Translations under genes and position numbers: made by a program
From: Adhaeretor mobilis
Lineage (GTDB): Bacteria; Planctomycetota; Planctomycetia; Pirellulales; Lacipirellulaceae
Assembly: GCF_007741515.1 (NCBI RefSeq)
Contig: NZ_CP036263.1
Span: 124,001-188,000, forward strand
Length of the DNA stretch: 64,000 bases
Direction: 5' to 3'
The notes under the pieces: generated by a model
Seen by the model: the letters and a program-made list of their open reading frames with translations, nothing else
What the model was told of the DNA's origin: nothing
Databases searched by the model: none
In this document: in pieces, positions 42,737-52,096 of the stretch
Layout of the letters: each line of letters opens with the position of its first letter
Position numbering within the stretch: the stretch's first letter is position 1

Positions 42737-43820
42737 GCGAAGTAACCTTCGTTGCAGCGTTGTCACCTTGGATAGATCGCATCACGCGATCTGCAGCCGC
42801 CATCCCACTCAGGAAAGCACCCTCGACTCGCGGTCCCCCACACCAATCGCCGCAAGCGCCGACTAGCAACTGGTCATTGAACAAACAACGCCCTGGCAGA
42901 GGTTCAATTGGCAGAGCGAATCGCCAGCGATGAACCTCGCTGTAGCTGGGGCATCGCTCTGGCAGTGCTACTGCTTGCCAAAACTCTTCCAGTAACAAGT
43001 TTTCGATCTCGGCGGCTGCGTTTTCCAAGTTGGCTTCCGACCAGGACGGTGATGCATGCACCACCCATGTTTCACCCGTTGACCCGCGCCCTGGCTTGCT
43101 ATTGTTGCGGGCAATCCAAGAAACTGGCGACTCCTGTACAAACGCGGCATCGAAGGGCAGATTCAATGGCTCCTGAAAAGCTAGCATGAGTGCCCAGCAA
43201 CCACTCATCTGTGCTTGTGTCGCTTCGTTAGCAAGCGCTGGGACGTCGCGGAGCAGTTGTGCCGTCTGAGCGGCGGGCGCAGAAACGATTACCGAATCGA
43301 AAGCCCCTAATACTTTTTCGCGGTCATTGGTCAAGTTCCACCGGTTGTGCACGCGCTTGACTGGCATCACGCGAGTACGAAATTGTACGTCGAGGTCTCT
43401 TGCTAGAAGTCTGCAAACCGCGTTCATCGCCGGGGCAGCAACGAATCGATCGACTCCTTGCTTATCTTTCTTAATGCTGCCCTCTTCCAAAGCCACGATG
43501 CGAGCTGTCCAAGGTTTGACGATTCCATCATGCAACCAGGAATCGACAGAACGCCTGAAACATGAATCACGCGCCGTGAAGTACTGTGCGCCGTGATCGA
43601 AGCTAAGGCTGCCTTCCGCGCGCCGAGTCGCCATCCGGCCTCCGACGCCTCGACTCTTCTCGAACACGGTCACCTTGAAGCCCTGATCGACTAGCGTGCG
43701 CGCACATGTGAGACCGGAGATTCCTGTTCCGATTACGGCCACCGTCGGAAATCCACTGTTCGACGGTCGCCTTGTCTCACATCGATCGGCATCGATGTCT
43801 TTTCCATTAGTTTGCGACAT
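42705..43820 (-). CDS. Renalase-like NAD(P)/FAD-dependent oxidoreductase
   Basis: 371 residues. FAD-binding GxGxxG in VAVIGTGISGLTCARTL, followed by VFEKSRGVGGRMATRR and the diagnostic FDHGAQYFTARD of the renalase-like family. The C-terminal FAD contact is LVGACGDWCGGPRVEGAFLSG. Soluble, no signal peptide. It is the last gene of a minus-strand group: 4 bp after the DUF427 gene, which is 6 bp after the ferritin-like gene. Such flavoproteins are standard members of light-induced LitR gene sets. Substrate unknown. Confidence 0.88.
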   Translation of the reverse strand: MSQTNGKDIDADRCETRRPSNSGFPTVAVIGTGISGLTCARTLVDQGFKVTVFEKSRGVGGRMATRRAEGSLSFDHGAQYFTARDSCFRRSVDSWLHDGIVKPWTARIVALEEGSIKKDKQGVDRFVAAPAMNAVCRLLARDLDVQFRTRVMPVKRVHNRWNLTNDREKVLGAFDSVIVSAPAAQTAQLLRDVPALANEATQAQMSGCWALMLAFQEPLNLPFDAAFVQESPVSWIARNNSKPGRGSTGETWVVHASPSWSEANLENAAAEIENLLLEEFWQAVALPERCPSYSEVHRWRFALPIEPLPGRCLFNDQLLVGACGDWCGGPRVEGAFLSGMAAADRVMRSIQGDNAATKVTSLTTEHHPPTP

Positions 43821-43824
43821 TCAT

Positions 43825-44334
43825 TTACCACCTCATCGTAGCGGGCCCGCCCTTGAACGGACCGACAATCTGCTCGGTAATCCAACCACCGTAAAAATCA
43901 CCTTTCTGCGGACGCACCAGCTCGTCGTCGACGTAACAGGCATCGGCTTTGCTGGGATAAAAGGCGAGGTGGTCCTGCAATTCCGCAAATCGCGGAGCAG
44001 GGTCAGGATAACACCAAGCTACGTCGGACACTGTCTGATCGCCGATGGTGAGTGCGTAGTAGCGAGCACTTCCTTTCCATTCGCACCAACTCATGTGATC
44101 CGAAAGCTTCAAGCACGTGACGCTCACATCTTGAGGCGGGATGTAGTAGACCGGAGGGTGACTGGTCTCAAGTACGCGTTTTGAATTCGTCGAGTCAGCC
44201 ACGGTAAATTCGCAAACGACGACGCGAATTCGGGCGGTACAGTCTTCTATCATTGGCGGTCGAGGGTAGTCCCACACCGATTCTTGCCCCTCGCCAGGTT
44301 CTTCGCGGCCAACATGCATTCGCTCGACAACCAA
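43825..44334 (-). CDS. DUF427 domain protein
   Basis: 169 residues. The DUF427 pattern is plain: ESVWDYPRPPMIEDC, LETSHPPVYYIPPQDV, MSWCEWKGSARYY, ALTIGDQTVSDVAWCYPDP and LAFYPSKADACYVDDE. The family has a compact beta fold of unknown role and often occurs beside photolyase or flavoprotein genes. Tightly spaced in the same operon as the flavoprotein (4 bp) and ferritin-like protein (6 bp). Confidence 0.88.
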   Translation of the reverse strand: MVVERMHVGREEPGEGQESVWDYPRPPMIEDCTARIRVVVCEFTVADSTNSKRVLETSHPPVYYIPPQDVSVTCLKLSDHMSWCEWKGSARYYALTIGDQTVSDVAWCYPDPAPRFAELQDHLAFYPSKADACYVDDELVRPQKGDFYGGWITEQIVGPFKGGPATMRW

Positions 44335-44340
44335 ACCGCC

Positions 44341-44796
44341 TCAAGCGGCTTCGTACTCCTTTAGGAACCCTCGGAACAAAATCCGATGCTCTTCTTCATC
44401 GGCTAGCAAACGAATGCAGAGATCCTGGGTGACGTAGTCTTCGCCATCGGTTGCCCTGATGATTTTGTTGTAATGGGCACATGCTTTCTCTTCGGCATCG
44501 ATGACTGCCTTGATCACGCCTACGACATCAGTCGTCTTGTCCGTTGGCTGGATCTGGTTGCCCAGCTTTACACTTGCTGAGCCTGGCACCGAGCCACCCA
44601 GTTGCTTGATTCTCTGCCCCAACTGTTGTGCATGCATAATCTCTTCTGTTACATCGACGGCTAAAGATTTCTTGATTTCCTCAGCACGGACCCCGTCCAG
44701 GTTGACGCTGTTTGCGAGATAGTTGATGACCGTTTCGATCTCCATACTGTAGGCGATAGCGAGTAATTCTAAGACTTGTTCTTTTGAGTCAGCCAC
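44341..44796 (-). CDS. Ferritin-like diiron protein (bacterioferritin/Dps-type)
   Basis: 151 residues forming four helices. Diiron-site residues are present in two pairs: AYSMEIETVINY with TEEIMHAQQLG, and DAEEKACAHYN with LADEEEHRILF. This is the E...ExxH...E...ExxH arrangement. No bacterioferritin haem methionine can be assigned with confidence. Likely stores iron or removes peroxide during photo-oxidative stress. First gene of the tight trio ending at 42705. Confidence 0.82.
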   Translation of the reverse strand: MADSKEQVLELLAIAYSMEIETVINYLANSVNLDGVRAEEIKKSLAVDVTEEIMHAQQLGQRIKQLGGSVPGSASVKLGNQIQPTDKTTDVVGVIKAVIDAEEKACAHYNKIIRATDGEDYVTQDLCIRLLADEEEHRILFRGFLKEYEAA

Positions 44797-44890
44797 GGGT
44801 TAGTTCCTTTCGGTACAGTGTCAAAGTCTCTGATACGATAGGCTAGCTCGTTCGTCTGACAACGAAGAAAACTGCAATTTCCGGACAATC

Positions 44891-46378
44891 TCACGCCGTT
44901 TTCTGCGAGACGAGATGCTGAGCGTCACGCTCCGCGCTGTCAACGATCCGACTTAACATTCCCCGAAAAATGATCACATGGAGTGGGTAAAGGCTGTACC
45001 AATATGCCAATCCCCAGAGGCCAATAGGATCAAAGATAGCTGTCTGACGGATGCTAGAACCATTTCCTTTTGGCTGAACCTCATACTCCAGCCACGCCCT
45101 ACCTGGAACTTTCATCTCTGCAATCAGTCGTAACTTTTGATCTGGGACGTATTCCTCGACTCGCCACCAATCTAGAACGTCGCCCACTCGCAATTGCTCG
45201 GGATCTCTGCGACCACGACGACGACCGACGCCGCCGCACACAAGATCGATCCAACCGCGAACATTCCAAAGGAAATCAGCGAAGTACCATCCTCGTTTAC
45301 CGCCAATCCTGCGAATTGGAGCGAAGGCCTCAGCGGGTCGCGCGTCGGCATGGACAGTTCGAGTGTCGATAATTCTGTTGCCAAACCGCACGCCGCCCCA
45401 ACTCCGCACGCCACGGGAGGACGAGAGAGCATCAGACCACCGCGTTTCAATTATCTCTTGATCTTCCTTGAGGAGGGCTCGCTGAATGGCTGCAACCAGG
45501 CCGCGAGGCTGAATGTCGAATTCGCTAAGCGCTGACGAATCGTTGACAATCGTTGGGTTGCGCAGGCTATCCACGAGCTTACGACCTACGCGTGCATAAA
45601 CAGGTGTCACGAGACCCAGCCACAGACTTGACAAACTGGGCGTTAAAACGGGGACTGAAATGAGCCACCGTCGTAGGCCGCGTTGCCTTGCCCATTCTTG
45701 CATGATCTCGCCATAGCTGACCCGGTCGGGACCGCCGATTTCGAAAACACGGCTGGCGTTGCCCGGCCAATCCAACGCTCCAACTAGGTATTGCAGCAAA
45801 TCTTCCACAGCAATTGGCTGAGTATGAACGCTGACCCATTTTGGGCAGATCATCACGGGAAGACGCTGGACAAGTGCCCGCACCAGTTCAAAGGAGAGGC
45901 TCCCCGATCCAATGACGATCGAAGCACGGAATTCAATGACCTCGCTTCCGGAAGCCTTCAGTAATTCACCCACCTCGTGCCGGCTACGCAAATGGGCCGA
46001 TAATTGCTCGTCGTCATCACCGAGCCCGCCGAGGTAAATGATGCGCTGGACTCCCGCTTCGCGGGCGGCGGTGGCAAAGTTTCTTGCGGCAATGCGGTCC
46101 TGATCTTCAAACGAACCACTTGATCCCATGGAATGGACAAGATAATAGGCTGTACTAATCCCCTTGAGCGAAACTTTGAGGGAATCAATATCCAACACAT
46201 CACCCTGAACAACCTCCGTCCGCGAGTCAACTCTTGCCGATAAATTCGCAGGTTTTCGAGATAGACAACGAACTCTTTCCCCACGTGCTTCTAGCAGTGG
46301 CAGCAGGCGGCCGCCAACGTAACCAGTAGCACCAGTGAGCAGTATCATTTTTGAAGTATCGCTCATGCTCATGCTCAT
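44891..46378 (-). CDS. NAD(P)-binding epimerase-like protein with C-terminal DUF2867
   Basis: 495 residues from the ATG at 46378, chosen because it overlaps the upstream gene's stop as ATGA; a longer frame starts at 46480. The N-terminal half is an atypical SDR: MILLTGATGYVGGRLLPLLE, STAYYLVHSMGS and IIYLGGLGDDD. The C-terminal half (about 330-490) is DUF2867: GWYFADFLWNVRGWIDLVCGG, GDVLDWWRVEEY and LKLIAEMKVPG-type strands. The combination is common in light-stress clusters. Confidence 0.85.
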   Translation of the reverse strand: MSMSMSDTSKMILLTGATGYVGGRLLPLLEARGERVRCLSRKPANLSARVDSRTEVVQGDVLDIDSLKVSLKGISTAYYLVHSMGSSGSFEDQDRIAARNFATAAREAGVQRIIYLGGLGDDDEQLSAHLRSRHEVGELLKASGSEVIEFRASIVIGSGSLSFELVRALVQRLPVMICPKWVSVHTQPIAVEDLLQYLVGALDWPGNASRVFEIGGPDRVSYGEIMQEWARQRGLRRWLISVPVLTPSLSSLWLGLVTPVYARVGRKLVDSLRNPTIVNDSSALSEFDIQPRGLVAAIQRALLKEDQEIIETRWSDALSSSRGVRSWGGVRFGNRIIDTRTVHADARPAEAFAPIRRIGGKRGWYFADFLWNVRGWIDLVCGGVGRRRGRRDPEQLRVGDVLDWWRVEEYVPDQKLRLIAEMKVPGRAWLEYEVQPKGNGSSIRQTAIFDPIGLWGLAYWYSLYPLHVIIFRGMLSRIVDSAERDAQHLVSQKTA

Positions 46379-46872
46379 GGTAGTGCAGTGGCTGTAAGCT
46401 TGGATGTTACTGGATGGAGGGTGACCAGAGAGAAAACTTGGCAAACCATCCAGAGGACCAGAAAACCTCGAGCGCTCCATGCCGCCGTTCTAAACCAGTT
46501 ACATTTGACTAACCGTCTCTGCACGTCAGCGTCGTATGCTAAGACGAGCGTCGCATGTTGTGGTACTTGTACGCCATACGTTATTAGCCATATCGCTGCC
46601 AAGAGTAAGATTCCAAGCCAAACCGAAATGTCACTAATCCCAAGAGGGCGACTCCACAGAAGTATAATAGCAGTTATCAGTTCCGTGAGCATGACAGGTG
46701 CCACGACCCAAGCGACGAGTCGTTGATGGTCCATCTCGTAGCGTCGAAAGTTATCTCGCCCTACTCTGGAAAAGAGCGGATAGTGAACAATCTGGACAAA
46801 CCAAATTAGTCCGACCATCGCAAACGTGGCGGCGATTTGGAGCAAGAAGCTCCATTTTGCGAATTCTGTCAT
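46375..46872 (-). CDS. Four-helix membrane protein
   Basis: 165 residues. Helices lie at about 8-28 (LLQIAATFAMVGLIWFVQIV), 55-72, 80-98 (WLGILLLAAIWLITYG) and 133-150. The motif FVQIVHYPLF...YEMDHQRLVAWVVAPVMLTE, then VPQHATLVLAYD, recurs in short membrane proteins of unknown function in photolyase-containing loci as I recall. Translationally coupled to the SDR-DUF2867 gene by a 4-bp overlap. Confidence 0.72.
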   Translation of the reverse strand: MTEFAKWSFLLQIAATFAMVGLIWFVQIVHYPLFSRVGRDNFRRYEMDHQRLVAWVVAPVMLTELITAIILLWSRPLGISDISVWLGILLLAAIWLITYGVQVPQHATLVLAYDADVQRRLVKCNWFRTAAWSARGFLVLWMVCQVFSLVTLHPVTSKLTATALP

Positions 46873-47017
46873 ACTAGTTCCAGTTTCGTTTCAATGGGCT
46901 AGTTCATCAGCGTCTTCGCTACGTAAGTGAAGTCGACCCTCGTCAGGAGTCGGCTGCATCATTGTGGCACCACGCGCAAATCTGCTGAGCCATTGTCGAG
47001 GAAATATGTCGGCCATC

Positions 47018-47368
47018 TCAATCTAGAGAGCCTTTAGCAGAGCAAGCTCTGATCATGTTGGCGCATTTGAAGGTTAATCTTGGCATCCCGAAGCAATTCC
47101 ATAATCGACTGCCTGTTTGGTGGCCGACCTTCATGACCGTTATACCGGCAATTTTAACCTCAACGACTAAGATTAGCTGATCAAGACTTCGTTTTAAGAA
47201 GCTTAAACGTCTTCGCCAAGAGCCGCGTGGTAAACCGACGTGAAATAGCTTCATCCCGGTTGCCAAGTCGGGGACTTCAACAACAATCTTGCGGCCTGAA
47301 CTGCGAATCGAAAATGGGGCAGAATCGAGCTCGCAGTCCAGGTCCGCATGAATATCAACGGGCGTCAT
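47018..47368 (-). CDS. Hypothetical protein
   Basis: 116 residues, no recognised domain. The start MTPVDIHADLDCELDSAPFS and a central beta-type stretch (RKIVVEVPDLATGMKLFHVG, LILVVEVKIAGITVMKVG) suggest a small mixed fold. It is 12 bp downstream of the 70-residue gene on the same strand, so they are probably one operon. Confidence 0.55.
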   Translation of the reverse strand: MTPVDIHADLDCELDSAPFSIRSSGRKIVVEVPDLATGMKLFHVGLPRGSWRRRLSFLKRSLDQLILVVEVKIAGITVMKVGHQTGSRLWNCFGMPRLTFKCANMIRACSAKGSLD

Positions 47369-47380
47369 GGCGACTTCCAG

Positions 47381-47593
47381 TTAGGTTTTGGTTTCGCTGC
47401 CATTGCGAGTTGTAATGCGTAAAACACCATTCATTTTCCAAAGTGCGTGCACCGCGTCGGCTGCTGTGGAGCTTGGAACAGAAAGCTCAAACTCATCGAA
47501 ACGGTAGGCAATCTCGGCATCACGTCCGGTCAGTCGGTCGTACAGGCCGATGGCCAAATCTGGCCATGTAGTCGTATCGTCTGTGCTGGGCAT
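47381..47593 (-). CDS. Small conserved hypothetical protein
   Basis: 70 residues: DDTTTWPDLAIGLYDRLTGR, then AEIAYRFDEFELSVPSS and WKMNGVLRITTRNG. I have seen the TTWPDLAIGLYDKLTGR pattern in planctomycete small proteins without an assigned role. First of a two-gene minus-strand unit. Confidence 0.6.
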   Translation of the reverse strand: MPSTDDTTTWPDLAIGLYDRLTGRDAEIAYRFDEFELSVPSSTAADAVHALWKMNGVLRITTRNGSETKT

Positions 47594-47814
47594 AGTAGAT
47601 CTCTCCGCATAGGGGCTGTTTTTCGGCTAACGGAGTGTTAGCTCGACTTAATGACCTTAGGAGCATTGGCAATATTGACAAGTGCCGAGGATGCGACGCT
47701 GATCACTTTGTCGAACTTGTGGAACTTGTCGATTGCTGCTTGGTCCCTACAAAGCCTTTGGTGAGAAAGAAAAGCGTTGATGTTTTACTGCGATTGCTAA
47801 AAAAGGTGAGACCA

Positions 47815-48582
47815 ATGAGTACCCAATCAAAAAATGCTCGAGCTTTCATTGTCCTCGGAGCATCAGGCGGCATTGGGGCTCAAGTGGCTAGTCAGTTAAG
47901 TGCTGCCGGTCATGAGTTAATGTTGGCGTCGCGAAAGAGTGATCGTCTCGACGACCTGGCACGGGAACTTAAAGCTTCTAAACGAGAACTTGACGCAGTC
48001 AAGTGTGACGAGGTTCAAGCTTGCTTCGAGGCAGCATCACAAAAGTTTGGGAGAATCGATGGCGCAGTGAATTGTGTTGGCTCGTTGCTTCTCAAGCCCG
48101 CCCATCTCACCCGGGAGTCAGAGTGGCATGAGACCATTAATACGAACTTAACCTCCGCGTTCGCAACAGTTCGAGCGGCGGCTAAGACAATGACCAGCAT
48201 GGGTGGTTCAGTCGTTCTGCTGTCGTCCGCTGCAGCCAAGGTTGGCCTAGCGAACCATGAAGCAATTGCGGCGGCTAAAGCAGGCGTTGTTGGACTCGCC
48301 CGGTCAGCGGCTGCTTCCTACGCTGGACGCAGCTTGAGGTTCAATGTCGTAGCACCGGGCCTAGTAAAAACTGAACTGACGAAGAAGATTTGGGAAAACG
48401 AAAGAGCTGCTGCCAGCTCGACAGCCATGCATCCTCTTGGAAGACTAGGAAAACCCGAGGAAGTCGCCTCATTAATAGCCTGGCTACTAGACCCAGCTAA
48501 CTCGTGGGTTACTGGCGAGGTCTTCTCGATCGACGGCGGCTTAGGCAATATCCAAGGGAACCAACGCGCCACTCGGGGTTAA
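47815..48582 (+). CDS. Short-chain dehydrogenase-like protein lacking the catalytic tyrosine
   Basis: 255 residues from the ATG at 47815, with AAGGTGAG upstream; an in-frame extension to 47635 has no homology. Cofactor motif AFIVLGASGGIGAQVA, NCVGSLL in place of NNAG, conserved N111 and S138 in VVLLSSAA. The YxxxK motif is replaced: NHEAIAAAKAG puts Ile151 at the tyrosine site while Lys155 stays. The C-terminal WVTGEVFSIDGGLG is normal. I believe this substitution defines a subfamily found with LitR/photolyase genes. Redox activity is uncertain. Confidence 0.85.
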   Translation: MSTQSKNARAFIVLGASGGIGAQVASQLSAAGHELMLASRKSDRLDDLARELKASKRELDAVKCDEVQACFEAASQKFGRIDGAVNCVGSLLLKPAHLTRESEWHETINTNLTSAFATVRAAAKTMTSMGGSVVLLSSAAAKVGLANHEAIAAAKAGVVGLARSAAASYAGRSLRFNVVAPGLVKTELTKKIWENERAAASSTAMHPLGRLGKPEEVASLIAWLLDPANSWVTGEVFSIDGGLGNIQGNQRATRG

Positions 48583-49008
48583 GAAATGGGTTTGTGAAAA
48601 TTGATTTACCGACCAGTCGATGGGAATCAGTTCCCATCGTGACGTACATTCCTTGTTCAATAACTCAACCCCCACTTGCTTTGAGTGACCGTTTGGCAAT
48701 CTATGCTGAATGGCTAATGATGTTGCGCAGAGTGCGCTGCGATAAACATTGCAAAAGCATGCTCTTCATCTCTGCCATCGCATGCACTGCTTTGTATCTT
48801 GCCTTGACGCTCACGGACTTGCAAAAAACAGTGAGCTGGAAAGGATGCGTGCTAGCAGTGCGAGCGAGGTCTAAAGCCAAATAGTGAAAAAAAGTCACTT
48901 TGCACGTCTGGAGACAGGACTACAGTTCAATAGGGAGCCTCGATTTCAGCCATCTCGTCTCGACTCAATCGTTCCACGCTCCCTCATAGACCAATGCAAG
49001 GAAGTATC
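48583..49008. other. Intergenic region between the SDR gene and csrA
   Basis: 426 bp. It contains a 9-bp inverted repeat CGATGGGAA/TTCCCATCG (48618-48626, 48631-48639) with a 4-nt centre, 36 bp after the SDR stop. That could be an operator or weak terminator. GTTTGTGAAAATTG precedes it. No convincing gene. Confidence 0.45.
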
Positions 49009-49227
49009 ATGCTAGTCCTGAGTAGGAAGACAGATCAAACGATCCATATTGGGGATCAAATCAAAGTGACCATTTTGAAGATTCGGAATAACTGCGTCAA
49101 AGTTGGAGTGGAAGCACCTCAGCGTGTCAATATTCTGCGCGGTGAGTTAGAGTCCAACGAACTCGGGGAGGCCCACCCCCAAGGAAGCGATAAGGACTCG
49201 AATCGACTGCTGGTTTCTGTCAAATAG
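49009..49227 (+). CDS. csrA: Carbon storage regulator CsrA
   Basis: 72 residues from the ATG at 49009 ([20 protein letters not shown]), with AAGGAA 6-8 nt upstream. A Met at 48994 would add five residues. The five-strand core ([19 protein letters not shown]) and VNILRGEL are conserved; Arg at RVNILR is the main RNA-binding position. The C-terminal 20 residues are a variable tail. Post-transcriptional regulator that binds GGA motifs in leaders. Planctomycetes often carry several csrA copies; this one lies within the stress island. Confidence 0.93.
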   Translation: MLVLSRKTDQTIHIGDQIKVTILKIRNNCVKVGVEAPQRVNILRGELESNELGEAHPQGSDKDSNRLLVSVK

Positions 49228-49504
49228 CAGTCAGGATCCACAGCCATCGATCTTGGGCTGCGAGGCATGCTGCATACCCAGTTGTCAGACGAGGGCTCTC
49301 TGCAGCAGTTGATGGCCCTTCAGTAGGCTGGGCCGGAACGCTTTGTTCTGTAAGCCCTAGATCTTTTTTGGCAGAAATCTCTAAGGATAGACTTGTCAAC
49401 CAATCTCGCGACCCTTTAGTACCCGTGGTTCAGATCAGTTTGGCCAAACATCGAACCTCGTTATTTACGCAGCAATTCAAGAACAACCAAACAGGAACAT
49501 CAAA

Positions 49505-50683
49505 ATGAGCTATTTGTCCAAGCAAAGTCTAGTTTGCCTTGCGTTGGCAGCCGCGCTGGTGACTTCGAACAGCCACGCCGCTAGCAAGGACATCGTCGAT
49601 ACGGCCGTTGGAGCCGGTTCTTTCAAGACACTGGCAGCTGCTTTGCAAGCAGCCGATCTTGTTGGAGCACTTAAAGGGAAGGGGCCATTCACCGTTTTAG
49701 CCCCTACTGACGAGGCCTTCGCTAAGTTGCCGAAAGGTACTCTCGATACCTTACTTAAGCCTGAGAACAAGCAGAAGTTGATTGACGTGCTCACCTATCA
49801 CGTCATTAAAGGCAAGGTGCCTGCCAAGCAAGTTGTCACCCTGTCAGGAGCCAAAACACTTAATGGTCAACAGGTCGATATCAAGGTGACTGATGGTAAG
49901 GTTTCCGTTGACAAAGCAAACGTCGTGAAAACAGACATCGATTGCACTAACGGTGTTATTCACGTCATCGACCAAGTGATTCTACCAGCGTCTGATAACA
50001 TTCCCACCACTGCAACCAAGGCTGGAAATTTCAAGACCTTGCTAGCCGCTGCCCAAGCTGCCGGACTCGTTGACGCTCTTTCCGCTAAAGGTCCCCTGAC
50101 CGTTTTTGCTCCGACTGATGAAGCCTTCGCGAACTTACCTGCCGGCACAGTAGAGTCACTTCTCAAGCCAGAGAACAAGGCGAAGCTTGTAGCAATTCTG
50201 AAGTACCACGTTGTGCCGGGGCGGGTGTACTCGTCCGACGCTCTAGCCGCTGGTTCTGCGAAGACACTCCAAGGCCAATCCGTGAACATCGCCCTGAAAG
50301 ACAAAGTCGCCATGGTTAACGCTGCGAAGCTACTAGCGACTGACGTCGACGCCAGTAATGGTGTGATTCATGTGATCGATTCAGTCATCTTGCCGCCGGA
50401 CGCAAAGCAGTCTGCCGTTGAGCCGCATCGTATGATTGAAACTGCAATTCACAAAGGTGCCCCGTTATTTAACGCAGGACATCCAAGTGAATGTGCCAGC
50501 GTCTATATGACCACCGTCAAAGATTTGCTGGAGATGGAAGGCCACGGGCTGTGTCCGACCACAACGCAAGCATTACAAACGGCGTTGACCCAAGCGGAGA
50601 GTACAGGCTGCAGCAACACTCAAGCCTGGACACTCCGTCACGCTTTAGACTCTGCATACAACAGCATGCAAGTCTCTCGCTAA
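49505..50683 (+). CDS. Exported protein with two fasciclin domains
   Basis: 392 residues. Signal peptide of about 26 residues ending SHAAS. FAS1 domain 1 (about 28-160): [46 protein letters not shown] and [13 protein letters not shown]. Domain 2 (about 165-300) repeats these blocks: [15 protein letters not shown] and [13 protein letters not shown]. The last 85 residues carry four Cys-containing helices of unknown role. Fasciclin proteins are common in LitR-like light-stress regulons and may act in adhesion or envelope protection. A strong terminator follows. Confidence 0.9.
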   Translation: MSYLSKQSLVCLALAAALVTSNSHAASKDIVDTAVGAGSFKTLAAALQAADLVGALKGKGPFTVLAPTDEAFAKLPKGTLDTLLKPENKQKLIDVLTYHVIKGKVPAKQVVTLSGAKTLNGQQVDIKVTDGKVSVDKANVVKTDIDCTNGVIHVIDQVILPASDNIPTTATKAGNFKTLLAAAQAAGLVDALSAKGPLTVFAPTDEAFANLPAGTVESLLKPENKAKLVAILKYHVVPGRVYSSDALAAGSAKTLQGQSVNIALKDKVAMVNAAKLLATDVDASNGVIHVIDSVILPPDAKQSAVEPHRMIETAIHKGAPLFNAGHPSECASVYMTTVKDLLEMEGHGLCPTTTQALQTALTQAESTGCSNTQAWTLRHALDSAYNSMQVSR

Positions 50684-50707
50684 ACGGATAAGATATTTGA
50701 GTCGTTT

Positions 50708-50754
50708 GAAGTCGGCTTCCCATCGTTCGCGATTGGGAGCCGGCTTCTAGCATT
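50708..50754 (+). terminator. Hairpin terminator after the fasciclin gene
   Basis: 18-nt arms GAAGTCGGCTTCCCATCG (50708-50725) and CGATTGGGAGCCGGCTTC (50730-50747) close a TTCG tetraloop and are followed by TAGCATTTT. It begins 25 bp after the stop codon. Confidence 0.75.
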
Positions 50755-50815
50755 TTATGGTAGAGTTTCGCCGTATTAGGCAAGCCCACGTTGTTCTACG
50801 AATCGAGCGCGGTCA

Positions 50816-52093
50816 ATGGATTCGGTATTGGATGCGATTATCGTTGGCGGTGGTCTTGCTGGACTTACCTGTGCTCGCAAGCTGACGTCGGCCGGACTCT
50901 CTTGCCAGCTGCTAGAAGCAAGCGACCAGGTGGGCGGTCGCGCAAGAACAGACAATGTGGACGGATTTCTGCTTGACCGTGGATTTCAAGTTTTCTTGAC
51001 TGCCTACCCAGAGGCTCAGGAGATTCTTAGCTACGACGAATTGGAGCTGAAGAGCTTCGAACCCGGCGCACTGATCCGCTTTCAAGGAAAGTTTCGGCGC
51101 CTCGCCGATCCTTGGCGAAGACCGCGACACTTTTTTTCTTCAGCGATTTCGCCAGCGATTTCGCCAGCGATTTCGCCAGTGGCTTCGCTGCGAGACAAGT
51201 TGAAGATTGCCAGTTTTCGCAGGCATACAACACACGGGAAGCTTCATGAGATTTATGGGCGACCAGAGCGCACGACGATCGACTTACTGCGAAGTCGTGG
51301 CTTCTCGGACATAGTCATTGAAAGGTTCTTCCGACCATTTCTTGGTGGCATCTTTCTAGATCGGGACTTGGCTACATCAAGCCGTATGTGTGAATTCGTC
51401 TTCCGCATGTTTTCCCTGGGCGACGCCGCTCTGCCTGCTCGGGGTATGGGAGAGATTGCTCGCCAGCTGGCCAGTCAATTACCAGCCGACGTTATAAACG
51501 TACATAGCCCCGTCGAAGCCATAGATCGACAATCCGTGGTGTTGTTATCAGGGGAAAAACTGACTACTCGAGCCGTGATCCTAGCTACCGAAGCGCCCGT
51601 TGCCAGCAAGCTCTTAGGAAACGAACTCAGGCCGACGGGGCAGAGTGTCACCAATCTCTACTTTACAGCGGACGAAGCACCAATCAAGGAACCCACCTTG
51701 GTACTCAACGGCGACGGCGAGGGGCCCATCAACAACCTGTGCGTACCAAGCATGGTGGCATGCGATTATGCCCCACCGGGCAAGTCGCTGATCTCGTTGA
51801 CCTGCCTCGGCGAATACGCGGATCAGGAGATGCTCGAAGTGAAAGTACGGCTGCAACTCAGGGCGTGGTTTGGAGCAATTGTGGATAGCTGGGAGCATTT
51901 ACGTAGTTATACGATACCCTACGCGCTCCCTAACCAAAAACCACCAGCACTACAGGTGCTGGAAAAACCTAGCCAGGTACGCGAGGGAGTATTTGTTTGC
52001 GGTGATTATCTTGATACGGCTTCAATCAACGGCGCAATGGCTTCAGGCCGAAGAGCCGCAGAAGCCGTGTTGAGCGATCTGCAAGAAAGGTAA
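50816..52093 (+). CDS. FAD-dependent amine-oxidase/desaturase-like oxidoreductase
   Basis: 425 residues. FAD site DAIIVGGGLAGLTCARKL, LLEASDQVGGRARTD, and the C-terminal VFVCGDYLDTASINGAMASG. It resembles protoporphyrinogen-oxidase or phytoene-desaturase-like flavoproteins without clear substrate assignment. Residues about 110-122 are a repeat AISPAISPAISP encoded by three copies of a 12-bp unit. It ends 3 bp before the photolyase gene, so the two are surely co-transcribed. Probably linked to pigment or quinone chemistry during light stress, by inference from context. Confidence 0.87.
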   Translation: MDSVLDAIIVGGGLAGLTCARKLTSAGLSCQLLEASDQVGGRARTDNVDGFLLDRGFQVFLTAYPEAQEILSYDELELKSFEPGALIRFQGKFRRLADPWRRPRHFFSSAISPAISPAISPVASLRDKLKIASFRRHTTHGKLHEIYGRPERTTIDLLRSRGFSDIVIERFFRPFLGGIFLDRDLATSSRMCEFVFRMFSLGDAALPARGMGEIARQLASQLPADVINVHSPVEAIDRQSVVLLSGEKLTTRAVILATEAPVASKLLGNELRPTGQSVTNLYFTADEAPIKEPTLVLNGDGEGPINNLCVPSMVACDYAPPGKSLISLTCLGEYADQEMLEVKVRLQLRAWFGAIVDSWEHLRSYTIPYALPNQKPPALQVLEKPSQVREGVFVCGDYLDTASINGAMASGRRAAEAVLSDLQER

Positions 52094-52096
52094 CCA

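Noticed and set aside
48504..48884. 126-codon plus-strand frame after the SDR gene
   Set aside because: It overlaps the SDR end, contains no recognisable motif and has no good ribosome binding site. The region is treated as intergenic.
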